A DNA stretch of 64,000 nt from Balneola sp. (GTDB lineage: Bacteria > Bacteroidota > Rhodothermia > Balneolales > Balneolaceae), in the NCBI GenBank assembly GCA_002696035.1, contig NZQV01000021.1, positions 62,001 to 126,000 of the forward strand, read 5' to 3'. Made by a program: the position numbers and the translations under genes. Position 1 is the first letter of the stretch. Every line of letters begins with the position of its first letter. Positions 15,921-24,905 of this stretch are shown here, one piece after another. The notes under the pieces were generated by a model, which was not told the origin of the DNA, did no database searches, and saw only the letters and a list, made by a program, of their open reading frames with translations.

Positions 15921-18900
15921 ATGCACTTGATCAGTACAATAAAGAAAATCAGTTTTATTTTAATCGGGGTATTCCTTCTAAATATAAACCTGGTTTCAGC
16001 CCAGAACTCAAGCATTCATTCCGGGGAAACGGGGGCATCTCTCATCGATCAGTTGCAGGCAGATTACTATCCCACCAATCCCAGAAGCTACGGATCTGCC
16101 AGGGATGCTATGTACGGTTCCATCGACAATAAAAACGGACAGGTTACCGGCGTGTATACCGGCTACACCATCACAACCAGTACGCGTGGAGATGCTTTCA
16201 GCCAGGGAATCAATACCGAGCACACCTTTCCACAGGGCTATTTCAATAGTGCAAGTCCCATGGTAGGCGATATCCATCATCTTTTTCCTACAAGGGTCGA
16301 AGCCAATTCAGCCCGAAGTAATTACCCTTTTGCTGAGATCCCTGACGAACAAACCGATAAGTGGTTTTACCTGAGTTCTCAAAGCTCGAGTATACCATCA
16401 TCCAACATTGATCTTTATAGTGAATCCACCAATTCAGCATTTGAGCCACGCGAGGATTTCAAAGGAAATGTAGCCCGGGCTATTTTCTATTTCTGGACGA
16501 TCTACCAAGACAATTCAAGCGTGTCCGGAAACGAGAGCTTTTTCAATGGAATGAAAGAAACGTTGTATGAATGGCATCAACTGGATCCGGTTGATCAGGA
16601 AGAAGTGGACCGAAGTATTGCCATAGAATCCGTACAGGGAAACCGAAATCCATTTGTTCACGATACTACATTGGCCCGCCGCGCATATTTTTATTCAGGA
16701 GGAAGCACAGGCGGAGGAAGTGGAGATGATGGTGGCGGAAATGACGGCGGAAGTGATGATGGAGGTAGCACAACCGATCCTGCCAGTGGCTATACCGAAA
16801 CATTTTCAAATATACCGGTTGAAGCAAATCAATATTGGGATGTAACGTGGACCGGTGATGAAGGCGGAACCTGGACGGCGACCGATTCCAGAACCGATGA
16901 GACTATAAACGGAGCTGCTATCACGGTTCGGGATGGAAAACTGACTTCACCTCAAGTCTCGGGTGGAATTTCAAAACTGACACTCACCACACAGAGAAAA
17001 TATAGCGGAACGGATGGAGATCTGACTGTTTATGTGAATGGAACCGAAGTCGGGACTATTCCTTACAGCGGTTCAGAACAAACCAGTACTCTCGAAAACA
17101 TCGATATTTCGGGAGATGTGACGCTTGAGTTTGAAACACCTGGGAATGGTGATCGCATTGGCATTGATGACCTTAGCTGGGATCCAGTGGATTCGGTTCC
17201 GGCTGATGACCCGCAAATTACAACGACGATAACTTCTCTGAGCGGTTTCTCTTATACGGGAGCAGGGCCATCATCCGAACAGATATTTAGGGTAAGTGGA
17301 CAGGATCTGACAGACAACATTAGCATTTCTATCCCAACGGACTTTGAGCTATCCGAAGAAGGTGGAGCTTTTGATGTGGCTACTTCTCCCATCGTACTTA
17401 CTCAAAATAATGGAAGTGTGTCTGAGACCACAATTCGCGTTCGTTTGAAATCTGATCTTGCAGCAGGATCGTATTCTGAAACTATGGAGATCACATCCGG
17501 GGGAGCAACTACGATAAGTATTTCCCTAAGCGGACAGGTAAATGCTGAAAGCGGAAATGGTTCTGCCAACGAAGAAGGATTCGATAATTTTCCGGAAACG
17601 GGTTCAAGCTACGAAAATGGAAGTTTTGCCGGGGCCGCTGGAAATACCTGGAACTACGTGGAAGCGCGTGGTGATATTCAGATCGAAGGGCCAACACCCG
17701 GCCTGGCCAGAGATGCTAATGCCAGCTTAAGCACGACACTTTCGGGAGGCATTTCCAGCTTTTCGTTTGATTATATCCAGTTGTTCAGCACTAATGTTGA
17801 TTTGGAGGTGTATATCAATGATGAGCTTGTAACAACCGTTTCTTCAACCAATGAAACTGATGTATTGAAAAATTCCGGCGAGGTTGCAGTGGATTACTCT
17901 GGCGAGTTTACCATTCGATTTCAGCAATCTGCCGAAGGAGGACAAGTAGCAGTTGATAATTTTCAGTGGGAATCAGCTTCTTCAGCAGGGGAGACAGAGG
18001 TTGGAACGGTGTCTTTATCGAATCCGGCTGATAATGCACAGGATATATCAATAAATCCGGTTTTGACCTGGGAGAGTAGCGGAGCGATCGAGGAGTATGA
18101 AGTTCAGCTTTCTGCAGATTCTGACTTTTCCTCAACACTCGTGAATTCAACTACATCCAATACTTCAGTTACCATTCAGGATAGCCTTGATTTTCTAACG
18201 ACCTATTATTGGAGAGTCAGAGGTGTTCATTCTGGTAATAGTGGAGACTGGAGCAGCACGAGATCATTTGAGACGAAAGAGGAACCTATAGAACTCCCGA
18301 AAGTTGTAACCTTGAGCAGTCCTTCAGATGAAAGCACCGATGTAGCATTAACTCCTGAGCTAAACTGGGAGCAGACTGATAATTCAGATACTTACCAGAT
18401 CGAGCTGGCTACCGACAGTGGATTCAATAATGTAGTGGCGGATAGCAGCGATATATCTGGAACTTCATTTACGGTGGCAACAGATCTTGATCATGAAACG
18501 CAGTACTTCTGGAGAGTTCGAGGGACAAATAATAGTGGTGCAGGATCCTGGAGCGATACCTGGGGTTTTACCACGATCATTGAAGCCCCTGTTTCGGTTG
18601 AGTTGCTTTTGCCGGAAAATGAAGCGTGGGTTTATATAGATAATCCAGAGTTTACATGGAGCCAATCCAACGGGGCCGAGTCTTACACGTTCCATCTTTC
18701 TGAAGACGAGGAATTTGGAACCTTGATGGTCGATTCAATCCTGGTTGCACCTGATACCTCCCTGATCTTACCCTACAGTCTTCAAGCTGATGTAGAATAT
18801 TTCTGGCGTGTTCGCGGAGAAAATACCGGAGGCACTTCCGATTGGTCTGTGGTTTTCTCTTTAGTAGGAAATGGCGGATTATCCATCAATAAGGATGAGT

Positions 18901-19169
18901 TTCCGGTTGAATTTAAGCTCAGCCAAAATTACCCGAACCCATTTAACCCTACCACTAAAATCAGCTATGCAATTCCACAAACATCCAATGTCCGGCTGGA
19001 AGTATATAACATGCTGGGACAGCGTGTTTCAACACTAGTGGAAGGAAGAAAATCTGCAGGATGGCATACCGTTACTTTTGATGCGGCAAACCTCTCGAGT
19101 GGATTGTATGTGTATCGAATTTCAGCAGGTAATTTCACTCAAACCCTGCAAATGATGTTGATCAAATAG
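15921..19169 (+). CDS. secreted endonuclease I with Ig/FnIII modules and T9SS sorting domain
   Basis: A 1082-residue exported protein: signal peptide 1-27 (LVSA end); an endonuclease I family nuclease domain about 30-258 with the family motifs INTEHTFPQ (98-105), GDIHHLFPT (117-124), NSARSNYPF (129-137) and [10 protein letters not shown] (239-248), so the His/Asn catalytic and metal-binding residues look complete; a Gly/Asp-rich linker (about 259-285); a lectin-like beta domain; an Ig-like module; the roughly 140-residue [13 protein letters not shown] domain shared with the 6399 protein; three FnIII repeats (about 693-985); and a T9SS sorting domain (about 996-1082, [12 protein letters not shown]). 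Extracellular DNA or RNA degradation for nutrients or biofilm control is the likely role. Preceded by repeat copy D; stop lies 9 bp before the hydrolase gene. Confidence 0.9.
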   Translation: MHLISTIKKISFILIGVFLLNINLVSAQNSSIHSGETGASLIDQLQADYYPTNPRSYGSARDAMYGSIDNKNGQVTGVYTGYTITTSTRGDAFSQGINTEHTFPQGYFNSASPMVGDIHHLFPTRVEANSARSNYPFAEIPDEQTDKWFYLSSQSSSIPSSNIDLYSESTNSAFEPREDFKGNVARAIFYFWTIYQDNSSVSGNESFFNGMKETLYEWHQLDPVDQEEVDRSIAIESVQGNRNPFVHDTTLARRAYFYSGGSTGGGSGDDGGGNDGGSDDGGSTTDPASGYTETFSNIPVEANQYWDVTWTGDEGGTWTATDSRTDETINGAAITVRDGKLTSPQVSGGISKLTLTTQRKYSGTDGDLTVYVNGTEVGTIPYSGSEQTSTLENIDISGDVTLEFETPGNGDRIGIDDLSWDPVDSVPADDPQITTTITSLSGFSYTGAGPSSEQIFRVSGQDLTDNISISIPTDFELSEEGGAFDVATSPIVLTQNNGSVSETTIRVRLKSDLAAGSYSETMEITSGGATTISISLSGQVNAESGNGSANEEGFDNFPETGSSYENGSFAGAAGNTWNYVEARGDIQIEGPTPGLARDANASLSTTLSGGISSFSFDYIQLFSTNVDLEVYINDELVTTVSSTNETDVLKNSGEVAVDYSGEFTIRFQQSAEGGQVAVDNFQWESASSAGETEVGTVSLSNPADNAQDISINPVLTWESSGAIEEYEVQLSADSDFSSTLVNSTTSNTSVTIQDSLDFLTTYYWRVRGVHSGNSGDWSSTRSFETKEEPIELPKVVTLSSPSDESTDVALTPELNWEQTDNSDTYQIELATDSGFNNVVADSSDISGTSFTVATDLDHETQYFWRVRGTNNSGAGSWSDTWGFTTIIEAPVSVELLLPENEAWVYIDNPEFTWSQSNGAESYTFHLSEDEEFGTLMVDSILVAPDTSLILPYSLQADVEYFWRVRGENTGGTSDWSVVFSLVGNGGLSINKDEFPVEFKLSQNYPNPFNPTTKISYAIPQTSNVRLEVYNMLGQRVSTLVEGRKSAGWHTVTFDAANLSSGLYVYRISAGNFTQTLQMMLIK

Positions 19170-19178
19170 CACAACTCT

Positions 19179-19997
19179 ATGAAAATCGCCCTGATCCAAC
19201 AATTCTGTTCACGCAATAAAACTGAAAACCTAAGCAAGGGCTTGGAAGCTGCCCGGGATGCAGCAGAAAATGGAGCGAAGATCATCTGTTTTGCGGAACT
19301 GGCTTTCGAGCCGTTCTATCCTCAGCATCCCGATCCTGAAGATCCGGCTGAATTTGCAGAATCCATTCCCGGGGCTATTACAGATGCTTTTTCTGAATTT
19401 GCCCGAGAATTTGGTGTCGTCATTATTCTGAATCTATATGAGAAAGATGGAGATGCTCTTTATGATAGTTCTCCGGTCATTAATACCGATGGGGAGATCC
19501 TTGGTACCACACGGATGATCCATATCACAGAGTACGCCTGTTTTCACGAACAACAATATTATACGCCCGGAAATAACGGAGCTCCGGTTTTTGAAACGCC
19601 TTTTGGTAAGATCGGGGTAGCCATTTGCTATGATCGTCATTACCCGGAATACATGAGAGCTTTGGCTGTTGCAGGAGCCGAGATCGTGTTCATTCCCCAG
19701 GCGGGTTCAGTTGGAGAATGGCCGGAGGGATTATACGAGGCTGAAGTAAGAACAGCGGCTTTCCAAAATGGATATTTTGCGGCTCTTTGCAATCGGGTTG
19801 GACAAGAGGAGAAGCTTACTTTTGCCGGAGAATCATTTGTTGCAGATCCGGAAGGAAAAGTAATTGCCCGGGCGGGAGAGCGAACGGAGGAGATCTTGTA
19901 CTGTGAGGTGGATCTGGAGAAAGTGAAACAATCTCACGCTAAAAAACTCTTCTTCAGAGATCGGCGTCCTGAACTATATGGGGATTGGTTGAAATAG
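19179..19997 (+). CDS. carbon-nitrogen (nitrilase-fold) hydrolase, catalytic Lys position is Met
   Basis: A 272-residue member of the nitrilase superfamily, closest in layout to N-carbamoylputrescine amidase / beta-ureidopropionase. Catalytic Glu is Glu40 (CFAELAFEPF) and the nucleophile is Cys150 (GVAICYDRHYPEYMRA). The third member of the triad is normally Lys in an R-K-x-H-I motif; here the segment reads TRMIHITEYACFHEQ, placing Met113 where Lys is expected. All other surrounding motifs are preserved (PQAGSVGEWPEGLYEAEVRTAAFQ split over 194-217, NGYFAALCNRVG), so this looks like a conserved subfamily rather than decay. Substrate unknown. Follows the T9SS nuclease by 9 bp. Confidence 0.85.
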   Translation: MKIALIQQFCSRNKTENLSKGLEAARDAAENGAKIICFAELAFEPFYPQHPDPEDPAEFAESIPGAITDAFSEFAREFGVVIILNLYEKDGDALYDSSPVINTDGEILGTTRMIHITEYACFHEQQYYTPGNNGAPVFETPFGKIGVAICYDRHYPEYMRALAVAGAEIVFIPQAGSVGEWPEGLYEAEVRTAAFQNGYFAALCNRVGQEEKLTFAGESFVADPEGKVIARAGERTEEILYCEVDLEKVKQSHAKKLFFRDRRPELYGDWLK

Positions 19998-20211
19998 CCA
20001 GGATCTCGTCTTACCACTGAAACGTACAGTTTGCTCAAACTAACTTTGAAAATGCAAAAGAGTAGTTTTCTTGAAAAAGAAAGGAGTGGTCCGACGAATG
20101 GAATAGGCAGGTGGCTTTATGGCTCGGAAATGATTTTTTGTCTATACAAATCGAAATAGCTAAACAGCCTATCTCTGACTGCTCTGCATTGGACTGGCCG
20201 GCATTGTCGAT

Positions 20212-20440
20212 GGCCACGCTCCTCCCCGGAAGCAACAGCTGAAGCTGATCTTCCTGTCCCTCCGAAGGGACACAGGGGCCTGATCCATCTCAAAATTGTT
20301 GTTAGAAAGCTGAGATCATATGCATTGGCCAGAGCTATCTCTTTGGAGAGAGACCGGATTTAGCTCTGCTATAATCCAGAGAGAGGACATTTGGGGCTTG
20401 GAATTACTCCTTAGCACGTCATGCATTTTAGGCCCTTGCA
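20212..20440 (+). repeat. structured dispersed repeat, copy E (fully compensated H1)
   Basis: H1 at 20228-20254 reads GGAAG-caa-CAGCT-ga-AGCTG-at-CTTCC: all five inner pairs differ from copies A-C yet pairing is complete. H2 is TGTCCCTCCGAAGGGACA. H3 (TCTCTTTGGAGAGA) and H4 at 20356-20377 (GGATTTAGC-tct-GCTATAATCC) are present, followed by TCCAGAGAGAG. The 214 bp before it (19998-20211) holds nothing I can identify, and a partial CCAACACCCAATA-family word follows at about 20478. Confidence 0.9.
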
Positions 20441-20564
20441 ATATTTTGGAAGGAAAGTCAGCTCCAGTCTAGTTTTGGGAATTGGATATCATGTGTTGGA
20501 TATTGGTTATTGAATATTCCCCCACGCTGTTTATCTTCTCACGAAATCAAGCACGCAATCCATC

Positions 20565-21776
20565 ATGCCAGATACGCTTAAAGAAGTTCAGCTACGCACA
20601 AAAGGAATTTTACCCGTTCAGAAACTCAGGTTACTCAAAGAGTTGGGGATCATTTCTTCACACAAAAATTATCCGATCCGGGATGACCAGTTTCAGCCCA
20701 ATTCTATAGACCTCCGTCTTGGAGAAATTGCCTATAGAGTCCGTTGTAGTTTCTTGCCGGAGACCGAAACGGTTCAGGAAAAAGTAGAGCGGCTGAAGAT
20801 GTATGAAGTACCCATCACCGATGGAGCCGTGCTGGAGGAAAATTGCGTGTACATCATTCCGCTGCTGGAAAGTCTGAACATGCCTGAATCCAATAATACC
20901 GTTCAGAAAGGACTCTTCAATGGGGATGAAGAGCTCAGCGAAGTAAAGCTCGGAAGTGTGGAAACGCTGTCTGCCAAGGCGAATCCCAAAAGCTCTACTG
21001 GCCGACTGGATGTATTTACCCGCGTCATAACCGATTACTCACACCGTTTTGAAGAGATCACGCCTGGCTATAAAGGCGGATTGTATCTGGAAGTGGTTCC
21101 GAAATCGTTTTCCATCAAAGTGAAGACGGGGCAGCGATTGAATCAGCTTCGGGTGCGGCATGGACTCGAAGTACTTTCTGATCAGGATCTACTGCGCGTG
21201 CACAGCTCCGATCCGCTTTTATTCAATGAAGACCTGACGCCCATTTCCATGGAAAAGATCAAGGTGAAGCAGGGACTTTTCATGAGCGTGAACCTGAAGG
21301 GTAAGGAAGGAGAAGTGATCGGGTATAAGGCCAAGAAGCACAATAATTTCATCGATCTGGATAAAATTGGTCATTATGCCGTAAGTGAATTCTGGGAACC
21401 GATCTATGCACAACCACACGATCAGCTTATTCTGGAACCGGAGGCGTTCTACATTTTTGCTTCCAAAGAACGCATTCGCGTGCCGGCGCATCTGGCGTGC
21501 GAGATGATGGCTTACGATACCGGATCGGGCGAGCTGCGCACCCACTACGCCGGATTTTTTGACAGCGGTTTTGGCGGAACCGTGGAAGACAAAGGTGCCC
21601 GCGCCGTACTGGAAGTCCGCTCCCACGATGTCCCATTCATGATCGAAGACGGACAAACGATGTTCAGCATGCAGTTTGAGCCCAATGCCGAACGACCGGA
21701 GTTTGTGTATGGAGATGAGATCGAAAGTAATTATCAGGGGCAGGATCTGAAACTCGGTAAGCATTTTCAGCAATAA
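20565..21776 (+). CDS. 2'-deoxycytidine 5'-triphosphate deaminase (long DCD family)
   Basis: A 403-residue protein of the long dCTP deaminase family, in which two dUTPase-like beta-barrel halves are fused; classical Dcd is about 190 residues. QPNSIDLRLG (44-53) is the N-terminal substrate-site motif, and the second half carries AYDTGSGELRTHYAGFFDSGFGG (split 320-342) with the FFDSGFGG loop. Predicted to deaminate dCTP to dUTP for thymidylate synthesis. Start at ATG 20565 follows repeat E by about 125 bp. The next gene begins 2 bp after the stop, so the two are probably co-transcribed. Confidence 0.85.
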   Translation: MPDTLKEVQLRTKGILPVQKLRLLKELGIISSHKNYPIRDDQFQPNSIDLRLGEIAYRVRCSFLPETETVQEKVERLKMYEVPITDGAVLEENCVYIIPLLESLNMPESNNTVQKGLFNGDEELSEVKLGSVETLSAKANPKSSTGRLDVFTRVITDYSHRFEEITPGYKGGLYLEVVPKSFSIKVKTGQRLNQLRVRHGLEVLSDQDLLRVHSSDPLLFNEDLTPISMEKIKVKQGLFMSVNLKGKEGEVIGYKAKKHNNFIDLDKIGHYAVSEFWEPIYAQPHDQLILEPEAFYIFASKERIRVPAHLACEMMAYDTGSGELRTHYAGFFDSGFGGTVEDKGARAVLEVRSHDVPFMIEDGQTMFSMQFEPNAERPEFVYGDEIESNYQGQDLKLGKHFQQ

Positions 21777-21778
21777 AT

Positions 21779-22021
21779 ATGAGCAATTTCAAGGTTTCGA
21801 AATGCATCTGTCACAAGCGGGATTTTTCTGAGATCAAGGAATATGTGGAAGAAAAAGGCTACAGTTCAGTAGAAGAACTTCAGTCCGATAATTTTTGCAG
21901 TTGCAGCTGTGGACTCTGCATTCCTTACATAGAGCTGATGCTGAAAACCGGCGAAACCGAGTTCGAACCCGGAGCTTATTATAAGAACATCGAACATTCA
22001 ACATCGAACAAGAAACATTGA
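21779..22021 (+). CDS. BFD-like [2Fe-2S] protein
   Basis: An 80-residue protein with the bacterioferritin-associated-ferredoxin pattern: Cys9-x-Cys11, then 32 residues, then Cys44-x2-Cys47 (CGLC), with two extra cysteines at 40 and 42 (CSCSCGLC). Such domains bind a [2Fe-2S] cluster and pass electrons or iron. The last 11 or so residues (NIEHSTSNKKH) are encoded by an intergenic-type repeat word (ACATCGAACA), so the natural C-terminus may have been extended by repeat invasion. Placed 2 bp after the dCTP deaminase gene. Confidence 0.72.
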   Translation: MSNFKVSKCICHKRDFSEIKEYVEEKGYSSVEELQSDNFCSCSCGLCIPYIELMLKTGETEFEPGAYYKNIEHSTSNKKH

Positions 22022-22266
22022 AGTTTGGAGTAGAATCTTCGTCTGACGAATTAGTTGGTTCGTCCCGTTCCACATCCGCTCCGACGCAGAGCGTCAGAGA
22101 ATACATTCCTAAGTAGGAGCTTGGGAATGAGATAAAAGAAAACTCTGGGAACAGGAAGAATTTGAGGGATGTAAGATGTAGCCAAGGATTATGAAATTTG
22201 AACTAAAATAATGGCGAACTTTACGAACCCTTTGCGCTCTTTGCGGTAAAAAAGAATGGCCGATTC

Positions 22267-22962
22267 ATGGATAATATTTTTTATACAGAACCCAAAAACA
22301 TCACCGGAAACCAGCTGGAACTCACCGATCAGGAAGCCCGGCATGCATCAAAAGTGCTTAGGTTTGAGCCGGGTGATGAACTCTACGCTTCCGATGGAAA
22401 AGGAAACCTGTATACAACCAAGGTCATATCCACGACCAAAAGTTCGGTGCAGGCTGAAATTCAGGAAACGCAATTTGTGCCGGAGCCAAAGATCAAAAAA
22501 GTACTCGCTTTTGGAGTCATCAAAAAAAGAGACCGGCTGGAGTTTGCCGTGGAAAAAGCCGTGGAACTCGATGCCTGGGAAATATGCCTTTTCGATGCCG
22601 ATCATTCCGAGCGGTCGCGCATCAACGAAGACCGAATTCGAGCTATCGCCCTAAGTGCCTTCAAGCAAAGCAAGAGAAGATGGCTGCCTGAGATCATCAT
22701 AAAGAAATCGCTGGATGAAGTGCTTCAACATTACAACGATCATCACTTGATAACGGCCCACGTTCCGGAGCAACCGGTTCAGCCCAAACCCCTTCAACAA
22801 CAAGAAAACCTGCTGTTAGTAGGTCCCGAAGGTGGATTTTCTGATCGTGAAATTGAGCTTTGCGAAGCAAGAAATGGCGAATTTGTATCCCTGGGTAAAA
22901 ATCGGCTGAGAGCTGAAACCGCTGTAACTGCTTTCCTTTCCCATTATTTGTTTTCCCAATAA
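22267..22962 (+). CDS. rsmE: 16S rRNA (uracil(1498)-N(3))-methyltransferase
   Basis: SPOUT-class methyltransferase of 231 residues that methylates U1498 of 16S rRNA. The N-terminal PUA-like part begins QEARHASKVLRFEPGDEL (22-39). The SAM-binding trefoil-knot motifs are at the C-terminus: LLLVGPEGGFSDREIE (182-197) and SLGKNRLRAETAVTAFL (208-224). Complete. Monocistronic in appearance; the 245 bp upstream carries only repeat words (GTCTGACGAATT..., CTTTGCG). Confidence 0.94.
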   Translation: MDNIFYTEPKNITGNQLELTDQEARHASKVLRFEPGDELYASDGKGNLYTTKVISTTKSSVQAEIQETQFVPEPKIKKVLAFGVIKKRDRLEFAVEKAVELDAWEICLFDADHSERSRINEDRIRAIALSAFKQSKRRWLPEIIIKKSLDEVLQHYNDHHLITAHVPEQPVQPKPLQQQENLLLVGPEGGFSDREIELCEARNGEFVSLGKNRLRAETAVTAFLSHYLFSQ

Positions 22963-22992
22963 AAAAGCCCTGCCGTGATAACAGGGCAGGGC
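22961..22992 (-). terminator. intrinsic terminator for the leftward gene at 23015
   Basis: Read on the minus strand, GCCCTGCC ... GGCAGGGC (stem 22985-22992 / 22967-22974) is followed by a T-run complementary to the A6 at 22961-22966. On the plus strand no T-run follows, so it serves mainly the leftward gene, although the stem abuts the rsmE stop. Confidence 0.82.
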
Positions 22993-23014
22993 TCAAAGTA
23001 GTCTTATTATTCGT

Positions 23015-23566
23015 CTACGCTTCTTCCAGGAAATTTTCCGGTTTCCAGGATTCCTGAGTATTGGCTTCAGCTTTATCCGCCACCTCAGAAATGTCAAGTT
23101 CTTCAGCTACAATATGTGGAATGATCTCACTGGTCTGCGTGATCAGTCCTGCAATTCTTGTAAGGCTGTTTTGGGTAAATTCAGCCAGTTCACTGTTCTT
23201 AGCACCGAGCGCAACCGTATGCAGCATAGTATATCCGGTAGCGATCATGCTGAGTGCGGTGTAATCATCCCTCAGCATCTTGGAAACAGCATCACTTCGT
23301 TGGGTATCGATAGCTCCGGCAATGGCTCCTGTAAATGCAGCAAATGATTCCTTGATAGTGCTTTTTGCGCCATCATTCAGCAAACCTTCCATTTGATCTA
23401 ACGACTCAATTTGGCTTGATAATGCCAAATCAATATCGTGAAGAAGGGTGCTCGCTTTTTCGTTCGTTAACTTGCTTGACGTTTGCTGCGTCTTCACCGC
23501 TTTGTGCGTGTGTTTTATCAGCGTGTATAAATCTGTTGTATAATCTCTTAATGTCTCTTCTTGCAT
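23015..23566 (-). CDS. helical protein of unknown function (ferritin-like appearance)
   Basis: A 183-residue, almost wholly helical, soluble protein with no signal peptide. It starts MQEETLRDYTTDLYTLIKHTHKAV, then contains amphipathic helices around 40-65, 70-90, 93-120 (MLRDDYTALSMIATGYTMLHT) and 125-155, the pattern of a four-helix bundle reminiscent of YciE/DUF892-type ferritin-like stress proteins. A canonical di-iron Glu/His set is not evident to me, so iron binding is not claimed. It has its own terminator at 22961-22992. I do not recognise the family with certainty. Confidence 0.7.
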   Translation of the reverse strand: MQEETLRDYTTDLYTLIKHTHKAVKTQQTSSKLTNEKASTLLHDIDLALSSQIESLDQMEGLLNDGAKSTIKESFAAFTGAIAGAIDTQRSDAVSKMLRDDYTALSMIATGYTMLHTVALGAKNSELAEFTQNSLTRIAGLITQTSEIIPHIVAEELDISEVADKAEANTQESWKPENFLEEA

Positions 23567-23617
23567 AATCTTGATGAATTTGATTTGAATTCACTTATTA
23601 CAATGGGAGATGACCTG

Positions 23618-24778
23618 TTATCGTTTCAAGTTATGGCCTATAGCTTTAAAGAAGGGGGTATATGGAACCGAACTCATGATCTTGAGGTCCTGAGCAAAAG
23701 AAGTATCTTCTCCCAAAAACCGGAAGATCTCATCCAAAGAATTTTTCTTGTAGAGCGAACGGAAAACGCGAAGACTGTCTTCGGTGGAATTGGACAGGAT
23801 GTGGAGTAAAAGCAGATCGTAGTAGCGATACTTAAACTTAGATTTTTTAGGTGGAAGTGGATCAAATCCCTGAATTAAGTTATGAGCCAGCTGCTGAGTG
23901 TAATCCTGAATGCGGGTGAAGGTGTAGCCGGTACTCGGCTTGGTTTGTCCGCCCACTGCCCCAAGATTCATGATGTTGTTTTCATAAAAAGGAATGTGTG
24001 GCCAGTCCTGCATAGGGATGACGCCAAACTCCTTGCGGGTGATCTCATAATGCTCTTTGTCTAACCCATAAGTATGGTACAGGTAATTTCGGATCTTCTG
24101 CTTGTATTCCTTCTTGGGCAAGATTTCCTCTGAAAAGGCCGTGAATTCAAACAAGGCATTAGTGCTTGTATATGGAAGCATATACATGAATCCTACTCCT
24201 GGTGAAAATTCTTTATCGAAATCCATGATGGTGAAGGTCTCAGGATCAAAAGCCGGTTCGGTGGTTTCTATCTCCCAACCCAGAAAGTGTTGCAGCAACG
24301 GATACTTGATGTTGCTTTCATCCAGCTCTTTCGGTTTCATCACGCTTTGGAAAATGTAATTCGCCAGGTACGAATCGCCATTCTTTGTGAGCAGTATGGC
24401 TTTATTTTTATTGGATGAAAAATCGAGGATGTTTTCTTCCAGCAGATCAAAATTGTTGTGTTTTCGAAGTTCACGTAGTACATGCTCCCGAAAATCTCCG
24501 CTGCGTATGCAGTAGTAGGTATAGTCACTCAAATACCGAAACGTGCTGTAATCCAGCACCGACACCCACGTCTTTTTCCATCTCTTGTAAATGATGTCTT
24601 TGAACGGCGGTTCCCGCTCGGTCCAGAAGCACCAGGTTTTGTCGTTAAGTGGGGCAAAGGTTGAATCCACCACCAGCACTTGTCCCTTATATCCTCCACG
24701 AGCCAGGTACCACGCCAGGCTCAGTCCCGACAATCCCCCGCCGGCAATAATGAGATCATATTTGGCTTCTATCTTCAA
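23618..24778 (-). CDS. crtY: lycopene beta-cyclase (CrtY family)
   Basis: FAD-dependent cyclase of 386 residues that converts lycopene to beta-carotene. N-terminal Rossmann motif DLIIAGGGLSGLSLAWYLA spans 8-26, followed by WCFWTE (49-54), a family hallmark. The C-terminal part keeps GVIPM and GAVGGQTKPSTGYTF, matching the conserved substrate-site motifs of CrtY-type cyclases. Other carotenoid genes are not in the window, so the pathway end-product is unknown; pigmentation is expected. Confidence 0.87.
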   Translation of the reverse strand: MKIEAKYDLIIAGGGLSGLSLAWYLARGGYKGQVLVVDSTFAPLNDKTWCFWTEREPPFKDIIYKRWKKTWVSVLDYSTFRYLSDYTYYCIRSGDFREHVLRELRKHNNFDLLEENILDFSSNKNKAILLTKNGDSYLANYIFQSVMKPKELDESNIKYPLLQHFLGWEIETTEPAFDPETFTIMDFDKEFSPGVGFMYMLPYTSTNALFEFTAFSEEILPKKEYKQKIRNYLYHTYGLDKEHYEITRKEFGVIPMQDWPHIPFYENNIMNLGAVGGQTKPSTGYTFTRIQDYTQQLAHNLIQGFDPLPPKKSKFKYRYYDLLLLHILSNSTEDSLRVFRSLYKKNSLDEIFRFLGEDTSFAQDLKIMSSVPYTPFFKAIGHNLKR

Positions 24779-24905
24779 GGACAGGTTCTCCCGATAAAAA
24801 CAGGCGGAAAACGCATGGATTTAAAACTTTTTTGCATGATGAATGAGTGTGCGGCTTAGCTTCGCGTTAGGTATTGATTATATTCCATCAAAATGAAAAA
24901 GCAAA

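Noticed and set aside
5848-20440. Integron attC array
   Set aside because: Same-orientation repeats between genes suggest it, but I see no RYYYAAC/GTTRRRY core pair at the ends of the element, the copies are longer than typical attC, and no integrase gene is present.
5848-20440. CRISPR array
   Set aside because: Repeat copies are kilobases apart and carry genes between them; no short spacer pattern and no cas genes.
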